Shown here: positions 1 through 12,908 of the stretch, in pieces
Numbering within the stretch: the stretch's first letter is position 1
Layout of the letters: every line of letters begins with the position of its first letter
Assembly (NCBI RefSeq): GCF_034092465.1
Contig: NZ_CP139303.1
Coordinates: 834,865-898,864, forward strand
Reading direction: 5' to 3'
DNA length: 64,000 nucleotides
Source: Prochlorococcus sp. MIT 1223
GTDB lineage: Bacteria; Cyanobacteriota; Cyanobacteriia; PCC-6307; Cyanobiaceae
Position numbers and translations under genes: made by a program
The notes under the pieces: model-generated
The model's input: the letters and a program-made list of their open reading frames with translations, nothing else
Databases searched by the model: none
Told to the model about the DNA's origin: nothing

Positions 1-2315
<2,315 letters not shown>

Positions 2316-2685
2316 ATTAACCTCTATTTAATAATTTCGGAAATAAATCCTCATTTAATAAAAAGAGTGTTTTCTATTTATTAGAAATTAAACATAAATT
2401 CTTTTATTAATAGAACTTATACTGTAATTACAATATGAATTCTATATAAAAGAATCATGCATCTATGAGATGCTTAATTCTTACCAGACTAATCTATGCA
2501 GTTGTCAAGGTTCTACTGAAGATCTATGAAGTTTTTTTTAGAAACTTCAAAGAGCCCAGCTTGTTACCAGCCATCATTTAATTAATTTGTGGAATGATAG
2601 AAAGCTAGGTTCATTTCAGAAAACATCGTCTAAATCACATCAACTACTTATCTCCATTTCGTTGGGATATCTGGTGGTTAATCAG
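2316..2685 (-). other. tRNA-Ala to 23S internal transcribed spacer
   Basis: This 370-base AT-rich spacer holds no gene. It contains a boxA antitermination element at 2502-2513. Closer to 23S it carries a stretch that probably forms the 5' half of the pre-23S processing stem, whose partner would lie off the left edge. Around 2527-2550 an A/T-rich gaagttt...aaacttc inverted repeat could form a small hairpin. Confidence 0.75.
2502..2513 (-). promoter_or_regulatory. boxA antitermination site in the rRNA spacer
   Basis: The minus strand reads GAACCTTGACAA followed by CTGCATAG. This matches the conserved boxA plus D4 block known from cyanobacterial 16S-23S spacers, where Nus factors load to prevent premature termination in rRNA. 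It lies about 185 bases upstream of the 23S 5' end. A related element is in the leader of the same operon at 4860-4871. Confidence 0.75.
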
Positions 2686-2758
2686 TGGAGGTAAGCGGAC
2701 TCGAACCGCTGACATCCTGCTTGCAAAGCAGGCGCTCTACCAACTGAGCTATACCCCC
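2686..2758 (-). tRNA. trnA: tRNA-Ala (anticodon TGC)
   Basis: A 73-base cloverleaf on the minus strand. It has a GGGGGTA acceptor pairing with TACCTCC and discriminator A, a TTTGCAA-type anticodon loop with TGC, and a TTCGAGT T-loop. No CCA is encoded. It sits in the rRNA operon spacer, nine bases downstream of tRNA-Ile, as in other cyanobacteria. Confidence 0.97.
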
Positions 2759-2767
2759 AACACCGAA

Positions 2768-2841
<74 letters not shown>

Positions 2842-2864
2842 AGGAGAACCATCGTTGGGTGTGA

Positions 2865-2886
2865 CCTAGACAAGTTTAGGAACTGA
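2865..2886 (-). repeat. 3' half of the pre-16S processing stem
   Basis: Bases 2872-2886 are perfectly complementary over 15 positions to 4840-4854 on the other side of the 16S gene. Pairing continues with G-U wobble into 2861-2871 opposite the leader boxA region. In the primary transcript this brings both ends of 16S together, the classic RNase III substrate. This is a sequence-based structural inference. Confidence 0.75.
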
Positions 2887-3020
2887 AAATTATAGATCTA
2901 AGAAAATGAATACTCACCTTCAATTAGTTCTAAAAATTGAGGTACCGATCGACCTAAGGTGACAGGACTATGGTCTAAGAATTTTTACTCAGACATCATA
3001 ATCTTTGTTTTGTCTCCCTG

Positions 3021-4502
<1,482 letters not shown>

Positions 4503-4839
4503 TGTAATCAAACCCTCTTGTAGAAAAACTACTCAGTTTGACTTGCTTCACCCGCTAATAAATTATTAATAGCAGTTGTTGCTCCTTCCTATGAAAGAAG
4601 GTTTCTAAGAGTGCACTTCAGAATCTCTTCTTTTGTGTCTTTCCGAGATCTCAGATCCGGTCGTTGCATCCACCTGTAACACCTTTACATGAAACTGAGC
4701 CGTGAGACTCAAATTCAATGCATTAGAGGGGATTGTGCAACTAAATTTCTTTTGACGGGACCTCACACCCTTATCGCAAATACATCCTTCATATAGAAAA
4801 ACCAGATAGGTTCCTCTATTTAAGGACGCGATAAAAGCG

Positions 4840-4871
4840 TCAGTTCCTAAACTTTTCAGTTGTCCAGGTTC
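4840..4871 (-). promoter_or_regulatory. 16S leader: 5' half of processing stem plus boxA
   Basis: Bases 4840-4854 pair perfectly with 2872-2886 downstream of 16S, giving the 5' arm of the pre-16S processing stem. Directly upstream in transcript sense, 4860-4871 reads GAACCTGGACAA on the minus strand, a boxA-type antitermination element. It resembles the spacer element at 2502-2513. The combination marks transcribed leader, so the rRNA promoter must lie above about 4872. Confidence 0.7.
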
Positions 4872-4913
4872 AGTATCTTTAGAAACTCCAAAAAATTTGA
4901 AGAATTAAAGATC

Positions 4914-4934
4914 TACGGTCATTTGATGACCGTA
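4914..4934. promoter_or_regulatory. 9-bp inverted repeat above the rRNA leader
   Basis: Perfect palindrome TACGGTCAT-TTG-ATGACCGTA, nine-base arms and a three-base centre. It lies about 40 bases upstream of the leader boxA of the rRNA operon, near where promoter or initially transcribed sequence is expected. It could be an operator or a leader RNA hairpin. It lacks a U-tract on either side, so a terminator is unlikely. Confidence 0.45.
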
Positions 4935-5179
4935 ATTGGAACTTACTAACTTAAGAAAAATCACTTTCCCTCAAATTCGCAAGTGCCCACTACACGATCA
5001 GGCTTTCGCCTCATAGGTCATGTGAGCTGCGCTTCTAATCTCAGTCAGATGCGCATCATTTAATGTAGACCATAACCCTCTCTTATGCAACAACTAATAA
5101 CAGTTCCGATTTGCGCAATTATCATCAAGAAGAAAGGAGCAAGCCATAACTAGCGTTTGCCCATTGAAACTAAAACTAA

Positions 5180-6637
5180 ATGGCAGGCCGCTTCAGCCAA
5201 CAAAATCAAAGAGTACGTCCAAACTCTAATGAAGACCAGGTCATCAAAAGAGCAAAGGAACATTTTGAAAAAACACTCATTGAAATTTCAGGAAGCCTTA
5301 CAGGAAGTGTGGCGGCCCTCGAGCATCCTGGGAACAAAAATGATGCGCTGAATTATGGGGAAATCTTCTTAAGGGATAACGTCCCTGTAATGATTTATCT
5401 TCTTACACAAAAAAGATTCGACATAGTTAAGAAGTTCCTTTCAGTAAGTCTGGGATTACAAAGCACCACTTATCAAACAAGAGGAGTTTTTCCCACAAGC
5501 TTTGTAGAAGAAGAAGGAGAGCTAATCGCAGATTATGGACAACGATCAATAGGCAGAATAACTTCAGCCGACGCAAGCCTATGGTGGCCAATACTTTGCT
5601 GGTTATATGTAAGGAAAAGTGGTGACCAAAGCTTTGGGACCAGTCAACAAGTCCAAAGGGGGATTCAACTATTACTTGACTTAGTACTTCATCCAACTTT
5701 TGAAGGAACTCCTGTTTTATTCGTTCCAGATTGCTCATTCATGATTGATCGTCCAATGGACGTTTGGGGAGCCCCCTTAGAAGTGGAAGTACTTCTTTAT
5801 GCATGTCTGAAAAGTTGCATAGAGCTTATGGAATTGAGCAGAAAAAACCAAGTCAGCCGATTACTAGATCAAAGATTAGTTCTAACTCGACAGTGGGTTC
5901 ATGATCTTCGACAATTTCTCTTGAAGCATTACTGGGTTACCAGCAAAACAATGCAAGTACTAAGAAGAAGGCCAACTGAACAATATGGAGAAGACCAACA
6001 TCAAAATGAATTTAATGTTCAGCCTCAGGTGGTTCCTTCTTGGCTACAAGATTGGCTAGAGAATAGAGGTGGATACTTAATAGGAAATATAAGGACAGGA
6101 AGACCAGATTTTCGCTTTTACAGTTTGGGAAATTCTTTGGCATGCATGTTTGGGGTTCTTACAGCGCCTCAGCAACGTGCTCTTTTCAGATTGGTTCTTC
6201 ATAATCGAGAACATTTGATGGCTCAAATGCCTATGAGGATTTGCCATCCACCAATGGATATAGACGAATGGCAAAATAAAACTGGATCAGATCCTAAAAA
6301 TTGGCCTTGGAGTTATCACAACGGAGGACATTGGCCAAGCCTTTTATGGTTCTTTGGGGCATCCATTCTTCTTCATGAGAAAAGGTATCCAAAAGCAGAT
6401 GTACTTCTAATGGGACAAATGCGAGCTCTTTTAGAAGAATGTTACTGGAGTCAACTCAATCAATTACCTCGTCAAAAATGGGCAGAGTATTTTGATGGCC
6501 CCACTGGAACTTGGGTGGGTCAACAATCAAGAACTTATCAGACATGGACAATAGTTGGATTTCTATTGTTGCATCACATTCTTAGAGACTCTCCAGAGGA
6601 TGTTTTAATGCTAGATCTTGAAGAAGGCTTTAATTAA
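5180..6637 (+). CDS. Neutral/alkaline invertase, GH100 family
   Basis: Cytosolic enzyme that hydrolyses sucrose to glucose and fructose. The 485-residue protein has the GH100 hallmarks: [13 protein letters not shown] near residue 55, QTTY-like [14 protein letters not shown], an [16 protein letters not shown] block, and [16 protein letters not shown] near residue 375. Length is normal for cyanobacterial members. The ATG at 5180 is forced because an in-frame TAA lies directly before it. No clear Shine-Dalgarno is visible. It is a single-gene unit, divergent from the rRNA operon and convergent with petD. Sucrose is a compatible solute and carbon store in marine picocyanobacteria, so the job is probably sucrose turnover. 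Confidence 0.93.
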   Translation: MAGRFSQQNQRVRPNSNEDQVIKRAKEHFEKTLIEISGSLTGSVAALEHPGNKNDALNYGEIFLRDNVPVMIYLLTQKRFDIVKKFLSVSLGLQSTTYQTRGVFPTSFVEEEGELIADYGQRSIGRITSADASLWWPILCWLYVRKSGDQSFGTSQQVQRGIQLLLDLVLHPTFEGTPVLFVPDCSFMIDRPMDVWGAPLEVEVLLYACLKSCIELMELSRKNQVSRLLDQRLVLTRQWVHDLRQFLLKHYWVTSKTMQVLRRRPTEQYGEDQHQNEFNVQPQVVPSWLQDWLENRGGYLIGNIRTGRPDFRFYSLGNSLACMFGVLTAPQQRALFRLVLHNREHLMAQMPMRICHPPMDIDEWQNKTGSDPKNWPWSYHNGGHWPSLLWFFGASILLHEKRYPKADVLLMGQMRALLEECYWSQLNQLPRQKWAEYFDGPTGTWVGQQSRTYQTWTIVGFLLLHHILRDSPEDVLMLDLEEGFN

Positions 6638-6644
6638 AAAAGCC
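6626..6644. terminator. Possible shared terminator of invertase and petD
   Basis: GGCTTT and AAAGCC arms separated by seven A/T bases lie across the overlapping stop codons of the two convergent genes, with A/T-rich flanks. The stem is only six pairs, so this is a weak call for a bidirectional terminator. Confidence 0.35.
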
Positions 6645-7116
6645 CTAAAGTTAGTGACTTGTCTATTGGCAGACAAGCTCCTATGCCAAGATAAATAGTT
6701 AAAACAGTGCCAAAAAGAAAGAATGTCATTGCGACAGGTCTTCTAAACGGATTTGAAAACTTATTAACGTTTTCTATAAATGGTATAAGCATTAATCCAA
6801 GTGGTATCAATGTTTGTAGAGCAATGCCGAGTAATTTATTAGGAACAACTCTAAGTATTTGAAAAACAGGGTATAGATACCATTCAGGAAGAATTTCTAA
6901 TGGAGTAGCAAAAGGATTAGCTTTATCTCCCAAAAAGGCCGGGTCAAGTACAGCTAAACCAACTACGCATGCAATAGTTCCAAGTATCACTACCGGGAAT
7001 ATATACAAAAGATCATTCGGCCAAGCTGGTTCACCGTAATAATTATGCCCCATCCCTTTAGCAAGCTTCGCTCGTAATTTCGGATCAGCTAAATCTGGTT
7101 TTTTAAGGGAAGACAT
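6634..7116 (-). CDS. petD: Cytochrome b6f complex subunit IV
   Basis: Thylakoid membrane subunit IV of cytochrome b6f, which together with cytochrome b6 forms the quinol-oxidising core between the photosystems. It has 160 residues, the usual length. It starts [15 protein letters not shown] and has the conserved [16 protein letters not shown] region, three membrane spans and the [13 protein letters not shown] quinol-site motif around residue 77. petB lies 66 bases upstream on the same strand, the standard petBD operon. Its stop codon overlaps the stop of the convergent invertase gene. Confidence 0.98.
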   Translation of the reverse strand: MSSLKKPDLADPKLRAKLAKGMGHNYYGEPAWPNDLLYIFPVVILGTIACVVGLAVLDPAFLGDKANPFATPLEILPEWYLYPVFQILRVVPNKLLGIALQTLIPLGLMLIPFIENVNKFSNPFRRPVAMTFFLFGTVLTIYLGIGACLPIDKSLTLGLF

Positions 7117-7182
7117 AATTTGATAATCGCTAAATTCGTTTTAATGACCAATAAGATTAATACTAACTAATCCAAGTAATCC

Positions 7183-7839
7183 CTATAAAGGACCAGAGAT
7201 TCCTTGTTTACGAATCATTAAAAAATGCATAAGCATAAACACAGCCAATGCCCATGGAAGAACAAAAGTATGCAAGCTATAAAAACGAGTCAAAGTTGAT
7301 TGACCTACACTTTCACCTCCGCGAAGCAACTCAACCATAAAATCTCCAATTACAGGAATAGCGGCAGGAACACCAGACACAATTTTGACAGCCCAATAAC
7401 CCACTTGGTCCCAAGGCAATGAGTATCCTGTAACGCCAAAAGCAACAGTTATAACTGCCATAACTACTCCTGTAACCCAAGTAAGTTCTCTGGGCCTTTT
7501 AAAACCTCCAGTTAGATATACCCTGAACACGTGCAAGATCAGCATTAAAACCATCATCGATGCACTCCACCGATGAACTGATCTAATCAACCAACCAAAG
7601 CTCACGTCTGTCATAAGGTAACTAACAGAGCTATAGGCTTCTACAACAGTTGGTTTGTAATAAAAGGTCATCGCGAAGCCTGTCGCGAATTGAATCAAAA
7701 AACAAACTAGAGTGATCCCACCAAGACAATAAAAGATATTTACATGAGGAGGAACGTATTTTGAAGTGACATCATCCGCAATGTCCTGTATTTCAAGACG
7801 TTCTTGAAACCAGTCATAAACGGGCGAAGAGTTCGCCAT
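7183..7839 (-). CDS. petB: Cytochrome b6
   Basis: The haem-carrying membrane subunit of cytochrome b6f. It has 218 residues, a typical length, with four membrane spans. Haem-ligand histidines lie in the [24 protein letters not shown]-like helix and in the SLHTFVLPW helix. The conserved covalent-haem cysteine lies in FYCLGG near residue 38. First gene of petB-petD. Its start is 50 bases from the start of the divergent ctpA, so both promoters are packed in that gap. Confidence 0.98.
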   Translation of the reverse strand: MANSSPVYDWFQERLEIQDIADDVTSKYVPPHVNIFYCLGGITLVCFLIQFATGFAMTFYYKPTVVEAYSSVSYLMTDVSFGWLIRSVHRWSASMMVLMLILHVFRVYLTGGFKRPRELTWVTGVVMAVITVAFGVTGYSLPWDQVGYWAVKIVSGVPAAIPVIGDFMVELLRGGESVGQSTLTRFYSLHTFVLPWALAVFMLMHFLMIRKQGISGPL

Positions 7840-7889
7840 TTAATTAGGTGCACTTTTAAAAAGATTCTACTTGATGTGTCCCATGGACT

Positions 7890-9227
7890 GTGCAAAGGAT
7901 TAATCCAATGCTTCCAACTGTTAAATCACTGCTCAGGAAAATGCAGCCCATTTTCACAATGCTGCTGAGCCTTTGCCTAGCAATGTGCCTGCTAATACAA
8001 CCTGCAATTGCTCTAAATGATGGGCAGCAGCTTGTTTTAGAAGCATGGTCTCTAGTCAATGAAGGGTATCTAGAGCCTCAAAAGCTTGATGATATTAAAT
8101 GGCGAAAACTTAGACAAAGAGCTCTTGAAAAGCCCATCACCACTTCATTTCAAGCCTATGCAGCAATAGACGCAATGGTTCTTCGTCTAGATGACCCATA
8201 CACGCGTTTAATTCGGCCAAAAGACTATGAAGCTCTTAAATCAAGCAATCTTGGAAGCGAAATAAACGGGGTAGGACTCCAACTAGGGTTACGAAATGAA
8301 GATAATCAAATTGTTGTTATTTCTTCTCTTGAAGGATCTCCAGCCGCAGATGCAGGAATCACAAGCGGGACTTTGATCATTAAAGTCAATGGCGAATCTC
8401 CAAAAAATCTTGGATTAGAAGCAACTGCAGCAAAATTAAGAGGAGAAGTTGGCTCGGAAGTTGTTGTAGAACTTCAAGCTCCTAATGAAGAAGCGAAAGA
8501 AATAAATCTTGAAAGAAGAAGTGTTGACTTAAGACCAGTTCGGACGAAAAGGCTTAGGAGCGAATCTCATACCCTTGGCTATTTACGAATTACTCAATTT
8601 AGTGAAAGTGTTCCAGATCAAGTAAAAGAAGCTTTGCAAGAACTTTCTCAGAAAGGAATAGAGGGGCTGGTTTTAGACCTAAGAAACAACTCAGGAGGCC
8701 TCGTAAGTTCAGGATTAGCTGTTGCAGATGCATTTATCAGCAAACAGCCAATAGTTGAAACAAAAAACAGAGAAGGGATTAATGATCCAATTCCTGCCGG
8801 AATCGAAACCCTTTATGACGGGCCAATGGTGACACTAGTAAATAAAGGGACAGCCAGTGCAAGCGAAATACTTGCTGGAGCACTGCAAGATAACAAAAGA
8901 TCTGAATTACTTGGGAATAGAACCTTTGGGAAAGGACTAATACAGTCCTTGACTAACCTTAGTGACGGAAGTGGAATCGCAATAACAGTTGCTAGTTACT
9001 TAACTCCTAATGGGAAAGATATACAAAATTTAGGTATAGAACCAGACAAGATATTGGAGCTACCTGAACCACTAAACCCAGGAGGGAATGAAGACAGATG
9101 GATACAAGATGCAGAGATTTACATGGGGGCAGCTTTAGATAGAGATGTTATAAAAACCACTCAATCGGAGAATGAAACATTAAATACAACCTCAGGAACA
9201 CTTCAAACCAATAACGATATTCCCTGA
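7890..9227 (+). CDS. ctpA: Carboxyl-terminal processing protease (D1 processing)
   Basis: S41-family serine protease exported to the lumen. CtpA removes the C-terminal extension of the D1 protein so that the manganese cluster can assemble. The first possible start is GTG 7890; ATG 7908 is equally plausible. An N-terminal hydrophobic segment ending QPAIAL looks like a signal peptide. A PDZ domain spans about residues 110-200. The Ser-Lys dyad is visible as Ser323 in GTASASEIL and Lys348 in FGKG, 25 residues apart as in Tsp/CtpA (numbering from GTG). It is divergent from petBD and two bases upstream of the HD-domain gene. Confidence 0.94.
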   Translation: MQRINPMLPTVKSLLRKMQPIFTMLLSLCLAMCLLIQPAIALNDGQQLVLEAWSLVNEGYLEPQKLDDIKWRKLRQRALEKPITTSFQAYAAIDAMVLRLDDPYTRLIRPKDYEALKSSNLGSEINGVGLQLGLRNEDNQIVVISSLEGSPAADAGITSGTLIIKVNGESPKNLGLEATAAKLRGEVGSEVVVELQAPNEEAKEINLERRSVDLRPVRTKRLRSESHTLGYLRITQFSESVPDQVKEALQELSQKGIEGLVLDLRNNSGGLVSSGLAVADAFISKQPIVETKNREGINDPIPAGIETLYDGPMVTLVNKGTASASEILAGALQDNKRSELLGNRTFGKGLIQSLTNLSDGSGIAITVASYLTPNGKDIQNLGIEPDKILELPEPLNPGGNEDRWIQDAEIYMGAALDRDVIKTTQSENETLNTTSGTLQTNNDIP

Positions 9228-9229
9228 TT

Positions 9230-10489
9230 ATGAGTATCAGGACCTACTACGACCCATTACATAAGGGGATAACACTGGATACAAATATTCCTGAGGAAGC
9301 CCTAATAATGCAATTAATAGATTCATCTCCTTTTCAGCGGTTAAGGAGAATTCGTCAACTAGGTCCGGCTTCTCTTACTTTTCATGGTGCCGAATCCAGT
9401 CGTTTCACTCACTCATTAGGCGTGTTTGAAATTTCAAGAAAAGCTTTAAATGGTCTCTTAAACATAAATCCAGACCTAAAAAAATTCAGACTTATCTTAT
9501 ATTCAGCTGCATTACTTCATGATCTTGGACATGGACCTTTTAGTCATACAAGCGAGGGGATTTTCAATTTAAATCATGAGCAATGGTCTGCCAATTTAAT
9601 AGAGAACCATCCTGAGATATCAGATCCTTTAGAAAAGTTTAATTCAGGATATTCAATTGAAATTGCAAATCTAATTAGGGGCAAAGATTCTCCCAACAAG
9701 GCCATAAAGGCTCTAATTAGTAGCCAGCTAGATTGCGATAGATTGGATTATTTAATTCGAGATAGTTACTCAACCGGGACAAACTATGGTGTATTAGATT
9801 TAGATAGAATTATTAAAGCACTAACACTTTCTCCAGATGGAGATTTAGCCATACACCCTAAAGGACTTCCAGCTGTTGAACATTACCTAGTTACTAGAAA
9901 CCTTATGTATAAAAGTGTATATAATCATAGATTAAATGAAGTTGCGAACTGGCTTCTCGAGAAAATATTTACTATTGCAAGAGATTTAGGGCCAGAAATC
10001 GTATGGGCTGATGAAAATATATCCAAATGGCTCTGGAATAAAAATGAAATAGGATTAGATGACTTTATAGCAAATGACGATATTGTAGTAAGTTATCACC
10101 TGCATAGATGGAAAGAAGGTAAGCACAAAATACTTTCCGAACTATGTTATAGGTATATTAATAGAATTCTATTCAAAGCGATAGATATAAACATTTTAAG
10201 CAATGAGAATCAAATCAAAGCTCTTGCAATAGCTAGAAGCATAGCCTCAAAAAATGGCCTTGATCCTGATACAACATGTGGAATAAAGAAACAGAAATTA
10301 CATGGATACCATCCTTACAAAGGAGGTTTGAGACTCTGGGATGGCAAAAATTTAAAAGCTTTAGAGAATGCCTCACCTTTAGTCAGAAGTCTCATAAGGC
10401 CAGAAGAATCAACCTGGTTAATTTATGAAAGAAAGATTCATAGTCCTCTAAAAAAGGAAATTGATTTATTAATAAATGAATTGAATTAA
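9230..10489 (+). CDS. HD-domain phosphohydrolase (dNTPase-like)
   Basis: A 419-residue soluble protein of the HD superfamily related to the SAMHD1/dGTPase group. Metal-binding residues are visible: H-shaped RFTHSLGVFEIS around residue 62, the HD pair in ALLHDLGHGPFSH around residue 100, and the distal Asp in SSQLDCDRLDYLIRD near residue 165. The N-terminal FQRLRRIRQLG is typical of this family. The precise substrate cannot be told from sequence; dNTP hydrolysis is the family inference. It starts two bases after the ctpA stop, so the two are likely co-transcribed. Confidence 0.85.
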   Translation: MSIRTYYDPLHKGITLDTNIPEEALIMQLIDSSPFQRLRRIRQLGPASLTFHGAESSRFTHSLGVFEISRKALNGLLNINPDLKKFRLILYSAALLHDLGHGPFSHTSEGIFNLNHEQWSANLIENHPEISDPLEKFNSGYSIEIANLIRGKDSPNKAIKALISSQLDCDRLDYLIRDSYSTGTNYGVLDLDRIIKALTLSPDGDLAIHPKGLPAVEHYLVTRNLMYKSVYNHRLNEVANWLLEKIFTIARDLGPEIVWADENISKWLWNKNEIGLDDFIANDDIVVSYHLHRWKEGKHKILSELCYRYINRILFKAIDINILSNENQIKALAIARSIASKNGLDPDTTCGIKKQKLHGYHPYKGGLRLWDGKNLKALENASPLVRSLIRPEESTWLIYERKIHSPLKKEIDLLINELN

Positions 10490-10537
10490 CAATAATATAT
10501 TGTTAATATAATTAATTAATGTACTAACCTTCATCTC

Positions 10538-11182
10538 TTGGTCTACACAATAATATTTCCAGAAAGTAATCATTCAGATTGGAAGCCGCTCCTGCAAAGG
10601 GAACTTCATAATATCGCTACAAAAAAAATTGAGATAGATTGCCTTGACTGGAAACTTAACTGTAAAGACTTATTGTATATACAAGAAGTCTGCAATACTT
10701 ATAATGTAAACATACAAAATATCAAGACAAATTTACCCGAGACTGTTGTTAGTTCTAAGGCAATTAAATTAAACTGTGAATTATCTATGAATAGTGATAT
10801 TACTCAAAAAAGAACTAAAGCTGGCCTCTCTTATAAGAAGAAATTAGAAAGCAATAAATCACTATATTTTCATGAAGGGACAATTCGATCAGGCGAACAT
10901 ATTGAGAGCGAAGGAGATTTATTTATTTATGGAGACGTAAATCCCGGAGCAATGGTTTCTTCAGATGGCAACGTAATGATTTGGGGAAGGCTCTTAGGCA
11001 TTGCACATGCTGGTAAGTCAGGAGATTTAGAAGCTAAAATTTCAGCTCTTCATTTAAGGCCAGTCCAACTAAGAATTGCTGACAAGGTAGCAAGAGGGCC
11101 TAAAGACAAACAAGAAGGAGGGCTCGTAGAAGAAGCCAAAATAGAGTCAGGAATAATTGTTATTTCCACACTAATCTCATAG
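10538..11182 (+). CDS. minC: Septum site-determining protein MinC
   Basis: Inhibitor of FtsZ ring assembly away from mid-cell, delivered to the membrane by MinD. The 214-residue protein has a divergent N-terminal domain and a well conserved C-terminal beta-helix with repeated GTIRSGEHIESEGDLFIYGD, VNPGAMVSSDGNVMIWGRL and GIAHAGKSGD blocks, as in MinC. There is no ATG; TTG 10538 is the only good start after the upstream in-frame stop. First gene of minC-minD-minE. Confidence 0.9.
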   Translation: MVYTIIFPESNHSDWKPLLQRELHNIATKKIEIDCLDWKLNCKDLLYIQEVCNTYNVNIQNIKTNLPETVVSSKAIKLNCELSMNSDITQKRTKAGLSYKKKLESNKSLYFHEGTIRSGEHIESEGDLFIYGDVNPGAMVSSDGNVMIWGRLLGIAHAGKSGDLEAKISALHLRPVQLRIADKVARGPKDKQEGGLVEEAKIESGIIVISTLIS

Positions 11183-11337
11183 AAATAAAAAAATAATTAA
11201 TTTAGATAAGCAATTAGCTATTAACTCATTATTTTAAATATCGACTCTTATTGATATATCAGTATTTAAAAAGATCAAAGTCAAACCTTTTAATGAACGC
11301 TTACTCCAAAGCAAAATCCAATTAAACTTTATTCACA

Positions 11338-12165
11338 TTGAGAAAATCATTGACTAAAGATACACGAGTCATTCTTATCTGCTCAGGCAAAGGAGGAGTG
11401 GGTAAAACAACCCTTACTGCAAATCTAGGAATTTCGCTTGCCAGTCAAGGCGTTAAAACAGCTGTATTAGATGCAGACTTTGGATTGCGTAATCTTGATT
11501 TACTCCTAGGTCTAGAAAATAGAATTGTTTATACAGCACAAGAAGTGCTTGAAGAAACTTGCCGACTAGATCAAGCGCTGGTCAAACATAAACAAGAGCC
11601 GAATCTTGCTCTACTGCCTGCAGGCAACCCAAGAATGCTCGAATGGCTTAAACCAAATGACATGAAGCAAATAGTTGAAATGCTTAGAGAAGAATTTGAC
11701 TATGTTTTAATCGACTGTCCTGCAGGAGTAGAAGACGGATTCAAAAATGCAATGGCTGCCTCACAAGAAGCAATAGTTGTTACAAATCCGGAGGTTTCCG
11801 CAGTAAGAGATGCTGATCGTGTAATTGGTTTACTGAATACAAATTCTATAAAACCAGTTCAATTAGTAGTTAATCGAGTAAGACCTAAAATGATGGCCAG
11901 TCAAGAGATGCTTTCAATTGATGATGTGACAGATATTCTTGCATTACCTTTACTGGGACTAGTTCTAGAGGATGAACAAGTAATAGTCAGTACTAATAGA
12001 GGAGAACCTCTAACTCTTAATGGAGGCAATTCTCCAGCTGGGAGATGTTACTCAAATATTGCGAAACGTCTTCAAGGAGAGGAAATACCTCTAATTGATC
12101 CCTCCAAAGAAGGATCAAGTTTAGGAGATAAGTTCAAAAGATTGATGCAAACAAAGATTTTTTAA
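11338..12165 (+). CDS. minD: Septum site-determining ATPase MinD
   Basis: Membrane-cycling ATPase that recruits MinC and is released by MinE. The deviant Walker [12 protein letters not shown] lies near residues 16-26, with switch and Walker B regions in [14 protein letters not shown] and [10 protein letters not shown]. The C-terminal [10 protein letters not shown] is the amphipathic membrane-targeting helix. No ATG start exists; TTG 11338 or TTG 11350 would serve, the second giving the more usual short N-terminus. minC ends 155 bases upstream and minE begins four bases downstream. Confidence 0.96.
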   Translation: MRKSLTKDTRVILICSGKGGVGKTTLTANLGISLASQGVKTAVLDADFGLRNLDLLLGLENRIVYTAQEVLEETCRLDQALVKHKQEPNLALLPAGNPRMLEWLKPNDMKQIVEMLREEFDYVLIDCPAGVEDGFKNAMAASQEAIVVTNPEVSAVRDADRVIGLLNTNSIKPVQLVVNRVRPKMMASQEMLSIDDVTDILALPLLGLVLEDEQVIVSTNRGEPLTLNGGNSPAGRCYSNIAKRLQGEEIPLIDPSKEGSSLGDKFKRLMQTKIF

Positions 12166-12169
12166 ATCC

Positions 12170-12508
12170 ATGACTCTCAGAGACCTCATTAACAAACTGC
12201 TTAGACGGCAACCAGCAAGTGCAAGTACTGCTAGGGAGCGTCTTCAATTAGTTCTTGCGCATGATCGAAGTGACTTAAGCAGCGATCTATTAGATAAAAT
12301 GCGAAAAGAGATCCTTGAAGTAGTCGCAAAATATGTAGAGATAGATATGAATGAAGGTGCTGTGAGCTTAGAGACAGAAGATAGGATGACTGCCTTAGTT
12401 GCAAATTTACCAATAAAAAGAACTCTTTCCGGTGAAATTCAATTAAAAGAGGGTAGTTCAACAAAGACAGAAATTGATGAGACAGCTAAAGAGCCAGAGG
12501 GAAGTTAG
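12170..12508 (+). CDS. minE: Cell division topological specificity factor MinE
   Basis: Regulator that stimulates MinD ATPase and confines MinC to the poles. It has 112 residues. The conserved [16 protein letters not shown] anti-MinCD segment lies near residues 22-37, followed by the dimerisation region with VVAKYVEID. The C-terminal 20 residues are acidic and low-complexity. Third gene of the min operon, four bases after minD. Confidence 0.95.
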   Translation: MTLRDLINKLLRRQPASASTARERLQLVLAHDRSDLSSDLLDKMRKEILEVVAKYVEIDMNEGAVSLETEDRMTALVANLPIKRTLSGEIQLKEGSSTKTEIDETAKEPEGS

Positions 12509-12621
12509 GGCCCTATGAATAATCTTTTTAAGTCAAAGGCTCTAAAAATAGATTAATTTCTAGAATCTATGAAAGAATTTATATTCATCAAGTACCTTTC
12601 ATAGCTAGGATCATCAACAAG

Positions 12622-12693
12622 CCGGCTTAGCTCAGCGGTAGAGCAGCGCTTTTGTAAAGCGAAGGTCATCAGTTCAAATCTGTTAGCCGGCAT
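12622..12693 (+). tRNA. trnT: tRNA-Thr (anticodon TGT)
   Basis: A 72-base cloverleaf. The GCCGGCT acceptor pairs with AGCCGGC, discriminator A. The anticodon loop in GCGCTTTTGTAAAGCG gives TGT. The T-loop is TTCAAAT. No encoded CCA. It stands alone downstream of the min operon. Confidence 0.95.
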
Positions 12694-12752
12694 AGACGAA
12701 AGTTCAGGGTAGTCAAAAAAATTTCTTCAAGAATCTCTAGCAATCACAACTT

Positions 12753-12908
12753 CTATTCCCGACCTGAAAACAACCAAACTACTAATAGAACCAAGATGAA
12801 TCCAATTCCTCTAAGCTCTAAAATAGAAGTAATTGAAAAGACTAAAGGTTTAACTATCCAATAAAAAAAAGATTGGGCAATTACTAAAAAAACTAATAAC
12901 CAAATCAT
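12753..12908 (-). CDS. Small hydrophobic membrane protein, unknown function
   Basis: A 51-residue ORF not recognised as any named family. It starts MIWLLVFLVIAQSFFYWIV and ends FILVLLVVWLFSGRE, giving two predicted membrane helices around residues 2-18 and 34-48, joined by a short loop with KPLVFSITSILELRG. Its ATG begins immediately after the TAA of tsaC with no intervening base, so translation is probably coupled. The organisation prmC, tsaC, this ORF looks like one operon. Function cannot be inferred. Confidence 0.65.
   Translation of the reverse strand: MIWLLVFLVIAQSFFYWIVKPLVFSITSILELRGIGFILVLLVVWLFSGRE

Larger units (their letters stand above)
4503..5179. other. rRNA leader and promoter region, no gene
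   Basis: This is 677 bases between the 5' end of 16S (minus strand) and the invertase gene (plus strand). The part next to 16S is transcribed leader with the stem and boxA described separately, plus a small gacgc...gcgtc hairpin at 4825-4841. Above it is a palindrome at 4914-4934. The rRNA promoter is expected between about 4880 and 5050, but I cannot fix its -35 and -10 boxes with confidence. No coding region is credible here. Confidence 0.6.

Noticed and set aside
5157-5351. A 64-codon frame with TTG start and an AAGGAG-like site upstream
   Set aside because: It overlaps the well-supported invertase gene in another frame and has no family features; the spacing to the putative ribosome site is too long.
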